A stretch of 6,000 bases of DNA from an uncultured Collinsella sp. (GTDB lineage: Bacteria; Actinomycetota; Coriobacteriia; Coriobacteriales; Coriobacteriaceae), in assembly GCA_902494465.1 (NCBI GenBank), contig CABUTH010000116.1, positions 1 to 6,000 on the forward strand, in the 5' to 3' direction. The notes under the pieces are model-generated. The model was not told where the DNA came from. It made no database searches and saw only the letters and a program-made list of their open reading frames with translations. This document shows, one piece after another, positions 1 to 5,045 of the stretch. The first letter of the stretch is position 1, and every line of letters begins with the position of its first letter. The position numbers and the translations under genes were made by a program.

Positions 1-426
1 GATAAAGCCGTTGGAGGCCATAAAGTTGAGGGCGCTCATAATGCCCAGCAGCAAGCCCGAAGCCACGATGGCGGGGATGATGGGGACAAAGACGTCGCCG
101 AGCACCTTAATGGCACGCATAAAGATGTTCTGCTGCTGCGCCGCGGCCTCCTTGACCTCGGCCTTGGTGGCAGCCTCGACGCCGCTGACCGCAATGAACT
201 CGTCGTAGACCTTGTTGACGGTGCCAGTGCCAAAAATAATCTGGAGCTGGCCTTGGGCCTCAAAGACGCCCTTGGCGCCGTCGATATTCTCGAGGGCCTC
301 CGTGTCGACCTTGGCGTTATCGGCAATCACCAGGCGCAGACGCGTGGCGCAGTGTGCGGCCGAAACAACGTTGCCGGCGCCTCCGACGTTGTCGAGCACC
401 TCTTGGGCTGATTTACGGTAGTCCAT
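1..426 (-). CDS. scrA: Sucrose-type PTS transporter subunit EIIBC, N-terminal part (runs off the window)
   Basis: The first 142 codons are present; the gene continues beyond position 1. The protein would import and phosphorylate a disaccharide, most likely sucrose, at the cytoplasmic membrane using phosphate from EI/HPr/EIIA. Residues 1-80 form a glucose-family EIIB domain. Its phosphorylation site is Cys26 in the motif AAHCATRLRL, and QIIFGTGTVNKVY follows at about residues 62-74, a sequence I associate with ScrA proteins. After an Ala/Glu-rich linker (about 84-98) the EIIC membrane domain begins with VFVPIIPAIVASGLLLGI, again very close to ScrA. Full-length relatives have about 450-650 residues, depending on whether an EIIA domain is fused; this cannot be seen here. 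The ATG start is backed by GGAGG 11 bases upstream and by the normal family N-terminus MDYRK. The gene lies downstream of a LacI-type regulator in the same direction, with two operator-like palindromes in between. Trehalose or beta-glucoside specificity is the main alternative. Confidence 0.85.
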   Translation of the reverse strand, partial: MDYRKSAQEVLDNVGGAGNVVSAAHCATRLRLVIADNAKVDTEALENIDGAKGVFEAQGQLQIIFGTGTVNKVYDEFIAVSGVEAATKAEVKEAAAQQQNIFMRAIKVLGDVFVPIIPAIVASGLLLGIMSALNFMASNGFI

Positions 427-437
427 GACTTCCCTTT

Positions 438-442
438 CCTCC
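438..442 (-). promoter_or_regulatory. Ribosome binding site of scrA
   Basis: GGAGG on the minus strand, with 11 bases (427-437) between it and the ATG at 426. It is the only good Shine-Dalgarno match near the start and fixes the start of the EIIBC protein. Confidence 0.7.
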
Positions 443-469
443 AACGGGCGCATGTACACCCGGCCATCT

Positions 470-497
470 TTGATACTTACACTGTAAACGATTTCAG
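470..497 (-). promoter_or_regulatory. Possible scrA promoter overlapping operator O1
   Basis: On the minus strand, CTGAAA (492-497) could serve as -35 and TATCAA (470-475) as -10, with a 16-base spacer. Each hexamer matches the sigma-70 consensus at only 4 of 6 positions, so the call is weak. It is supported by location: operator O1 would fill the spacer and O2 would sit just upstream of -35, a common arrangement for repression by a LacI-type protein. The predicted transcript start would be near 463. Confidence 0.3.
483..496. promoter_or_regulatory. LacI-family operator O1 in front of scrA
   Basis: TGTAAACGATTTCA matches the LacI/GalR-family operator pattern TGNAANCGNTTNCA at every fixed position, with the CG centre at 489-490. 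It lies 57 bases upstream of the scrA start codon, in the stretch between the repressor gene and scrA. The same pattern would also fit a CcpA-type cre site, so the binding protein is inferred, with the adjacent LacI-family gene the natural candidate. Confidence 0.8.
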
Positions 498-508
498 TTT
501 CATATGTC

Positions 509-522
509 TGTAATCGTTTTCA
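509..522. promoter_or_regulatory. LacI-family operator O2 in front of scrA
   Basis: TGTAATCGTTTTCA is a second perfect match to TGNAANCGNTTNCA. Its centre lies 26 bp from that of O1, about two and a half helical turns, so two bound dimers would face roughly opposite sides of the helix. Two sites this close in a 182-bp intergenic region are very unlikely by chance. Confidence 0.8.
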
Positions 523-526
523 CTTT

Positions 527-608
527 AGGGTGAACGGTAGGAATAGGCCGGCGAATGGTAGTTTTAAGGCAAAAACAGACGACTCAGAGGCAGGCAGACG
601 ACCAAGGC
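527..608. other. Gap behind the repressor gene; no gene or clear terminator
   Basis: I see no coding sequence here. The only pattern is a direct repeat CAGACGAC at 576-583 and 595-602, 19 bases apart. On the minus strand this leads into a run of five T (571-575), but the repeats are direct, not inverted, so they do not form a terminator stem. Read-through from the repressor gene into scrA therefore remains possible. Confidence 0.4.
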
Positions 609-1589
609 CTAGACATTCATAAGCTGATGGCCGAGCTTGAGCGTCTTTAGACCGCTCTCCCCCTCCACGCCATCGAGCGTGTTGATCAGCATATTGGTCG
701 CCTCGACGCCACTGGTCAGGTAGCCATAATGCACGGTGGGAATGCCGCCCGTCAGCGCGCGCAAAAACGCGTTGTCGCCAAAACCGCTTACGCGATGCAT
801 GCCCTCGCCCACGCCGCGAACCTCATCGATGGCACGAAGCGCGCCCGCCGCCATGGTATCGGTCGCGCACGCGATAAACGAAACATCGGGAGCGGCAGAA
901 AGCAGTTCACGCGCCGCACCATAGCCCGAGTCGAGCGTAAACGAGCCCAGACGAATCAAGGCGGCATCGAGCGGGTTACCCGCGGCGCGCAAGCCGGCCT
1001 CAAAACCGCGACGGCGGTCATAACCAGCCGCGCGGTCCTCCTCGGTAACCCCAATGTAAGCGATCTTGCCGTCCACGCGACCCGCAAGCGCATGGCCCAG
1101 CTCAAAAGCGGCCTCGTAATCGTCGTGATACACGCACGCCGCGCCCTCGACATGTTGACCGATCAGCACAATGGGCACACGGCACGAGTCAATCGCGCGA
1201 CGGTGCTCGTCGGTGATCATGGTTGCCACCAGCACAATGCCGTCAACCGGATGGTTTTGGAATAAATCGAGGTATTCGAGCTCGCGATCGGCCGCATTAT
1301 CGGTATTGGCAAGCAGCATCTGGTAGCCACGGCGACCGAGCACCTGGCCAATGCCGGCGGTAATGCGGCTCACGGATTCCGAGTTGATCTTGGGCACGAT
1401 GACGCCGATGAGCTTGGTGGAGCCGGTGCGCAGCGCGCGAGCCTGACTGGACCGCACGTATCCGGTCAGTTCAATCGCCTGCTTAATGCGCTGGGCCTTG
1501 TCCGCCGAGATATATCCGCCGTTGAGGTAGCGCGAGACGGCGGCGCTCGAAACGCCGGCCAACTCGGCCACATCTTTCATCTTTACCAC
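609..1589 (-). CDS. scrR: LacI-family transcriptional repressor, ScrR-like sucrose regulator
   Basis: Predicted 326-residue DNA-binding repressor that senses a sugar and controls the neighbouring PTS gene. From the chosen start, residues 1-50 form the LacI helix-turn-helix region: KDVAELAGVSSAAVSRYLNGG, with the hinge helix near ARALRTGS. The periplasmic-binding-protein-like sensor domain starts at about residue 60 with KLIGVIVPKINSESVSRI and continues through LLANTDN, VDGIVLVAT, VYHDDYEAA, KIAYIGVTEEDRAAGYDRRRGF and FGDNAFL, all typical of the ScrR branch. Length is normal for the family. The GTG at 1587-1589 is preferred because AGGGG (1595-1599) lies 5 bases upstream and the protein then begins MVKMKDVA, as in relatives. 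ATG at 1580 is also possible. ATG at 1604 or 1661 would place operator O3 or the promoter inside the gene and lacks a ribosome site. Sucrose as inducer is inferred from the ScrA-like neighbour. O3 on its promoter suggests autorepression. Confidence 0.85.
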   Translation of the reverse strand: MVKMKDVAELAGVSSAAVSRYLNGGYISADKAQRIKQAIELTGYVRSSQARALRTGSTKLIGVIVPKINSESVSRITAGIGQVLGRRGYQMLLANTDNAADRELEYLDLFQNHPVDGIVLVATMITDEHRRAIDSCRVPIVLIGQHVEGAACVYHDDYEAAFELGHALAGRVDGKIAYIGVTEEDRAAGYDRRRGFEAGLRAAGNPLDAALIRLGSFTLDSGYGAARELLSAAPDVSFIACATDTMAAGALRAIDEVRGVGEGMHRVSGFGDNAFLRALTGGIPTVHYGYLTSGVEATNMLINTLDGVEGESGLKTLKLGHQLMNV

Positions 1590-1604
1590 GAGCACCCCTG
1601 TCAT

Positions 1605-1618
1605 TGAAATCGCTTTCA
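1605..1618. promoter_or_regulatory. LacI-family operator O3 at the repressor's own promoter
   Basis: TGAAATCGCTTTCA is a third perfect match to TGNAANCGNTTNCA, with its centre at 1611-1612. It begins just 2 bases past the predicted -10 box (1621-1626), so it covers the expected transcript start, and it lies 6 bases upstream of the AGGGG ribosome site. A repressor bound here would block initiation of its own gene. Confidence 0.8.
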
Positions 1619-1620
1619 CC

Positions 1621-1650
1621 ATAATACCCGTGAAGACGGCATCCGAACAA
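1621..1650 (-). promoter_or_regulatory. Predicted promoter of the repressor gene
   Basis: On the minus strand TATTAT (1621-1626) matches the -10 consensus at 5 of 6 positions. TTGTTC (1645-1650) is a partial -35, with an 18-base spacer. The predicted start of transcription falls inside operator O3, giving a short leader of about 25 bases before the GTG start. The -10 is convincing, the -35 weak. Confidence 0.55.
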
Positions 1651-1680
1651 AATCGGCCCACCCAGGTCGAGCAAACGTCA

Positions 1681-1786
1681 GCGAGCGGGCAACTGCCGTG
1701 GCGAGGTGCCGCGAAAGAGGAGCGAAGCGTACTTTATGTACGCGAGCGACGGTTTGAGCGGCAGATCGCCCGGCAGATGCCCGCGC
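1681..1786. repeat. Long imperfect palindrome (hairpin element) in the intergenic region
   Basis: Reading inwards, these segments are mutual reverse complements: 1681-1683/1784-1786, 1686-1691/1778-1783, 1693-1698/1771-1776, 1700-1704/1766-1770, 1707-1712/1758-1763, 1714-1716/1753-1755 and 1727-1732/1738-1743. The apex is the loop TTTAT (1733-1737). Mismatches between segments are mostly 1-2 bases, apart from a looser internal loop around 1717-1726 and 1744-1752. The element lies between the end of the DUF4956 gene and the repressor promoter. It resembles a palindromic intergenic repeat or miniature mobile element, or a structured RNA transcribed behind the operon. No coding potential is evident and no transposase is present. 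Copy number elsewhere in the genome cannot be seen. Confidence 0.6.
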
Positions 1787-1798
1787 AGCGTCGAGCGG

Positions 1799-1822
1799 TC
1801 CGGCGTTTGTTAAAACGCCGGA
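1799..1822. other. Perfect 10-bp hairpin directly behind the DUF4956 stop
   Basis: The arms 1799-1808 and 1813-1822 are exact reverse complements around a 4-base loop (GTTA). The hairpin starts 6 bases after the TAA stop of the DUF4956 gene on the minus strand. There is no T-run behind it on either strand, so it is not a classic intrinsic terminator. It may protect the 3' end of the operon mRNA, assist termination together with the adjacent long palindrome, or be part of that element. Confidence 0.5.
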
Positions 1823-1828
1823 ACATAA

Positions 1829-2494
1829 TTAGCCGAGGTATTCGCCGTAGTACTGGATGAGTGTGAGGTCCTCCACGCCGTCAAGCGCGCGAATAGCGTC
1901 CGCATAGGGCATGTCAACGCCGTCCGAGAAGAGCTCGACGGCCATCTCGACTTTGTCGCCGCGCATCGTCTTAGACTTGACGGTGAACTTGGTGCGCCCA
2001 AACGCGCGCACGATATCGTCGCCGGTGGTCTGGCCCGTGTAGTGGATGACCATCATGTACACGCGCGCCTTGTCCTGGTGGCTCGCAAAGCCGGCGATCA
2101 TCACCACGATCACCACTGCCGTAAGCCCCACGAGCGCATACATGCCGGCGCCTGCCGTAATGCCCGTGGTAATGGCCCAAAACAGATACAGCAGGTCGAG
2201 CGGGTCCTTGACCGCCGTACGGTAGCGGACGATGGACAGAGCACCGACCATACCGAGCGAGATGACCACGTTGGTCGAAATCGCGAGCGTGACCATGCAG
2301 GAGAGCTCGCACATGCCCACAAGCGTCACGGCAAAGCTACGCGAATACACCACGCCGGTAAAAAAGCGCTTGTACACGTAATAGATCAGGATGCCCATGG
2401 CGAGCGCCACGAGCAGCGAAAGGCCAATCTTGGCAGGGTCGACCTGGCCAAACGCCTCCAAGACGGAGTTCTTAAAAAAGTCCCTGGTGCTCAT
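1829..2494 (-). CDS. DUF4956 family membrane protein
   Basis: Membrane protein of 221 residues and unknown biochemical activity. Hydrophobic segments lie at about 22-41, 53-74, 76-89, 99-111 and 113-136. The DUF4956 signature SLGMVGALSIVRYRTAVKDP spans residues 79-98 and is followed by LDLLYLFW. The last 75 residues (from about 145) form a soluble, ferredoxin-like alternating beta/alpha stretch ending in LTLIQYYGEYL. Length is usual for the family. GAGGGG lies 11 bases upstream of the ATG. Proteins of this family are known to occur next to VTC-domain and CotH-domain genes, and the same neighbours are found here, directly upstream in the same direction. It is the last gene of the presumed operon. 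A role as membrane partner of the VTC-type enzyme, for example in passing a phosphate polymer or a nucleotide across the membrane, is only inference from that linkage. Confidence 0.88.
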   Translation of the reverse strand: MSTRDFFKNSVLEAFGQVDPAKIGLSLLVALAMGILIYYVYKRFFTGVVYSRSFAVTLVGMCELSCMVTLAISTNVVISLGMVGALSIVRYRTAVKDPLDLLYLFWAITTGITAGAGMYALVGLTAVVIVVMIAGFASHQDKARVYMMVIHYTGQTTGDDIVRAFGRTKFTVKSKTMRGDKVEMAVELFSDGVDMPYADAIRALDGVEDLTLIQYYGEYLG

Positions 2495-2497
2495 GGT

Positions 2498-2635
2498 CTA
2501 AATATCCCCTCGGTTCTCAAAATCCGATTCCCAGTAATTAAATCCGCGCAGGTAGGCGGTCTTTTCGTAACACAGGCAGTACTTGGAGACCGCCGTAAGC
2601 TCGGCCGCTCCCGGCGGCACCATATCGCGCACCAG
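2498..2635 (-). pseudogene. Detached C-terminal coding stretch of the VTC-domain gene, downstream of an amber codon
   Basis: Directly after the TAG at 2636-2638 the same frame stays open for 45 codons, starting LVRDMVPPGAAELTAVSKY and ending at a TAG at 2498-2500. That second stop lies 3 bases before the DUF4956 start. The segment contains the Ser-Lys-Tyr motif (residues 235-237 if the amber counts as 218), which closes the VTC fold in relatives. The lack of further stops or frameshifts suggests a recent point mutation or a base-call error. An in-frame ATG at residue 223 has no visible ribosome site, so separate translation is unlikely. Confidence 0.75.
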
Positions 2636-3289
2636 CTACGGGCAAAACTCCGTAAACTTGACCTCCATCACCAGCTTGCCGGGCTCCAGGACCGGCAGCG
2701 CGGGCAGCGTCGCGTCAAAGATATCGAAGCTTCCCACCGCGGCACGCACGTTCATGTCAAACGTAATGCGCACAGTGCCCTCATCCATCACCCACGGCTC
2801 GCGCTCGTAATCCACGATGGTCCTCGGGCGCATCACGTTGCAGATGCACTCGATGTAGAACTCGCGACAGAGCGGATAGGGGCTCCTCAGCAAAAAGTCG
2901 TAGTCGCCAGCCAGAATCTGCTCAAACTCGCCGCGCGTAAGTGGCGCATCCTCCTTGTAGATCCAGCTGCCGTACTTCTTTTTGCGCTCGAGCTTAATCA
3001 CCTTGTCGCTGCCGTTATAGATGCGCACGCGATACTTTTTGCGCATGAGAATACCGGCGTCTTTTTCCTCGTAGGCCGAGTTGCAGTAGTCGTCAAAATA
3101 CAGGCTGCGAATGGTGTAACCACCCGCCCGTGTATGCTTGTCCAGCTTAAACACCGACGCCATGCGACAGGCAAGCGCAGTGTGCTCGCCCTCGTTAATG
3201 AGATATTTGAGCTCGTGGCGGTAACGCTCCTGCGTGGCACGCACAGGCGGGGCCGCCCAGCGCTCAAGCAGCGCGCTAGCCCTCCTCAT
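2636..3289 (-). CDS. VTC-domain protein (polyphosphate polymerase-like), cut short by an amber codon
   Basis: Encodes 217 residues up to TAG at 2636-2638. The intact gene would have had 263 codons. The family includes the catalytic domain of yeast Vtc4, which makes polyphosphate from ATP in a tunnel lined with basic residues. Visible family motifs: RHELKYLI (24-31), RSLYFDD (61-67), RKKYRVRIY (83-91), KLERKKKYG (99-107), YIECICNVMRPR (145-156), VRITFDMNVR (173-182) and VMEVKF (207-212), where Glu209 probably binds metal. The product lacks the C-terminal strand/helix with the SKY motif, so it may be inactive or unstable. No signal peptide or membrane segment is seen, so it should be cytoplasmic. 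The ATG start has GGAGG 6 bases upstream and overlaps the end of the CotH gene by 14 bp, implying coupled translation. Whether the bacterial protein makes polyphosphate is not shown by sequence alone. Confidence 0.85.
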   Translation of the reverse strand: MRRASALLERWAAPPVRATQERYRHELKYLINEGEHTALACRMASVFKLDKHTRAGGYTIRSLYFDDYCNSAYEEKDAGILMRKKYRVRIYNGSDKVIKLERKKKYGSWIYKEDAPLTRGEFEQILAGDYDFLLRSPYPLCREFYIECICNVMRPRTIVDYEREPWVMDEGTVRITFDMNVRAAVGSFDIFDATLPALPVLEPGKLVMEVKFTEFCP

Positions 3290-5045
3290 ACGTGTCCTCC
3301 ACGACCTTACCGCCGTCTTGCACGTAAAAACACTTCATGCCGTAGTGCTTGCCGTCGTCGGTCACATAGTAGTCAAACGCATCTTGCGTATAGCCGTCGG
3401 AGTTGGTGGCACGCACGCGCACAAAATACTGGCCGGTATCGGGCGCATCGCAGGTCACCTCGGGAAGCAGCACGTCCTCGGCCTTAAAGACCACATCGCC
3501 AATGGCATAGTCGCGCGCCAGCTCCACGGTGTAGCGAATGTCGCGCGCCTCAAAGTCGTAGGACGCATCCCAGTTAATGCGCAGCTTGCCGTTATCGATC
3601 TGCGGCACGCCGATGTAGAACGGCATGGGCTTTTTATAGCTCTCGCGGAAGCTCTTATAGTTCTCCTCGATCTCGGAGGGAATCGCCGCGGCAATCTGCT
3701 TGTATTGGTCCTTGGTGACAGGCAGATTGTCGATATCGGGCGAAGCAAAGACCAGGGATTCAGTCACCTCACGGTAGTGCCTGATCATCTTGGTCAGGCG
3801 AGTCTCGGTCAAATACGAGCGCAAGTCCTTGACGGCACGGTCGAGTTCGCTGCGGAACGACTTGCTACGCAACGCGCGGTTAAACAGCACGTTGCCCCAG
3901 TAGTTGCTTACGCCGCGCTCCCAGCTCGCATAGTCCGAAAACCCCTTCAGGCTCAGCTCCAGCTTACGCAGCATGCCGTCGTTATCCCAATCCAAAAAGT
4001 ACCAGGTATTTGAGTTGAGAGGGCTGTACAGATAGCAGTTGCGGTTCTGCGTATCGCAGTTGCCCGTCAGGATCTGAAACGCCAGCCAATAGACCAGATT
4101 CTCGGTATCAAAGTAGGTGTCGAGCACGTTATCAATCTTTTGCGATTCGTCATTGAGCGCATCGAGCATCTCGATGAGCTTGGTGTGGTCCGAATCGCCC
4201 TTAATCTCGAGCATGCCCTCAAAGTTTGCCTGGTTGTAATCGGGATCATCGGCAAGCTTAATGGTGTCCTCGTAGCGATGGAAATCGAAGTTGTTCACCT
4301 TGTACAGATGTCCGTTCTTATCCAAGCCGTGTGCCTTAAGCGCCGTTTTATTGAGCTGCTCCACCTGCGTAAACAGGCCGTAGTCCTCAAAGGTGTGGTT
4401 GGACTTTTCGGTCTGGTCGCACACCCACAGATGCACAAACTGCGTGCGCAGGCCCATCATCTGGGGAATCCCACGGATAAGATCGTAGGCCATCTTGTTG
4501 CGAAAACGCATACCCTCGCCCATGTGCTTGTTAAGCGCAATCGCGCGCTGTTGGCGCCAGGTACCCTTGCCCTTTTTGAGCTCCACCTTGTAATTCTTCT
4601 GCGTATAACCGCTCGACGTCTGGCCGCGCACCTGCACAGTGGCATTGGGCGCGTCCTCGCCATAGCCAACCTCGCCGGCCACCGGGCCGTCTTCGTCGCC
4701 TGGCTGCAGCAGGCCCATAACCTGATAGCGCGTCACGCCCATGTCGGCATAGTCATACACCGAGTACGTATTGATCTCGGCCCAGCTGTGGTCGGTGTTC
4801 TCGGAGCTGTTACCGCGCGAGACCGTCAGGTACATGGTCACAATGCCCGAGTCGTCGTAGACCTCGTACAGCTCGTCCTTATCGCGCAGGTGCTTGGTAC
4901 CGTCCGAGGACTCGGCCTTTTTAATCTTGTCCTGCTTTTTGACCTTGTTGGTCGAGGATTCGTCCTGAGACGAGCAGCCCGAAAGCAACAGCGCGCCGGC
5001 AGCCGCCTCGATCAGGCAGCGGCGAGACATCAACTTATCGATCAT
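3276..5045 (-). CDS. CotH kinase family lipoprotein with C-terminal fibronectin-like domain
   Basis: Predicted 589-residue surface lipoprotein. The N-terminus has an Arg pair, a hydrophobic stretch (about 11-22) and the lipobox LSGC with Cys24 as the lipid anchor. A Ser/Lys/Glu-rich linker follows (25-58). The CotH kinase-like domain spans about 65-470: RGQTSSGYTQKNYKVELKK (140-158), GLFTQVEQLNK (223-233), GNCDTQNRNCYLY (328-340) and DWDNDG (352-357), the likely metal-binding acidic motif. Residues about 476-562 look like a fibronectin type III domain (KLRINWDAS to YFVRVRATNSDGY). CotH of Bacillus phosphorylates spore coat protein; this neighbourhood shows nothing of sporulation, so a surface or secreted substrate is more likely here. 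The start at 5045 has GGAGG (5051-5055) 5 bases upstream and overlaps the preceding PelG gene by 11 bp. A longer frame up to 5201 runs inside that gene and is rejected. The target and kinase activity are unproven. Confidence 0.88.
   Translation of the reverse strand: MIDKLMSRRCLIEAAAGALLLSGCSSQDESSTNKVKKQDKIKKAESSDGTKHLRDKDELYEVYDDSGIVTMYLTVSRGNSSENTDHSWAEINTYSVYDYADMGVTRYQVMGLLQPGDEDGPVAGEVGYGEDAPNATVQVRGQTSSGYTQKNYKVELKKGKGTWRQQRAIALNKHMGEGMRFRNKMAYDLIRGIPQMMGLRTQFVHLWVCDQTEKSNHTFEDYGLFTQVEQLNKTALKAHGLDKNGHLYKVNNFDFHRYEDTIKLADDPDYNQANFEGMLEIKGDSDHTKLIEMLDALNDESQKIDNVLDTYFDTENLVYWLAFQILTGNCDTQNRNCYLYSPLNSNTWYFLDWDNDGMLRKLELSLKGFSDYASWERGVSNYWGNVLFNRALRSKSFRSELDRAVKDLRSYLTETRLTKMIRHYREVTESLVFASPDIDNLPVTKDQYKQIAAAIPSEIEENYKSFRESYKKPMPFYIGVPQIDNGKLRINWDASYDFEARDIRYTVELARDYAIGDVVFKAEDVLLPEVTCDAPDTGQYFVRVRATNSDGYTQDAFDYYVTDDGKHYGMKCFYVQDGGKVVEDTYEEG
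3296..3300 (-). promoter_or_regulatory. Ribosome binding site of the VTC-domain gene, inside cotH
   Basis: GGAGG with a 6-base gap to the ATG at 3289, lying within the last codons of the CotH gene. It decides the VTC start and supports coupled translation of the two genes. Confidence 0.75.

Noticed and set aside
576..602. Terminator of the repressor gene at the repeated CAGACGAC
   Set aside because: The two copies are direct rather than inverted repeats, so no stem forms in front of the short T-run.
1590..1661. A longer N-terminus for the repressor, starting at 1604 or 1661
   Set aside because: It would place the promoter and operator O3 inside the coding region, has no Shine-Dalgarno match, and adds residues not seen before the helix-turn-helix in LacI-family proteins.
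1799..1822. Classic Rho-independent terminator
   Set aside because: The stem is good, but no T-run follows on either strand.
2636..2638. Amber codon read as pyrrolysine or suppressed by a tRNA
   Set aside because: TAG is used as an ordinary stop in neighbouring genes, no pyrrolysine machinery is visible, and the residue is not at a known catalytic position.
2042..3487. A 481-codon open frame on the plus strand, opposite the DUF4956, VTC and CotH genes
   Set aside because: Its His/Arg/Ala-rich composition has no recognisable domain, and it runs antisense to three genes with clear family motifs and ribosome sites. It is a by-product of GC-rich codon use.
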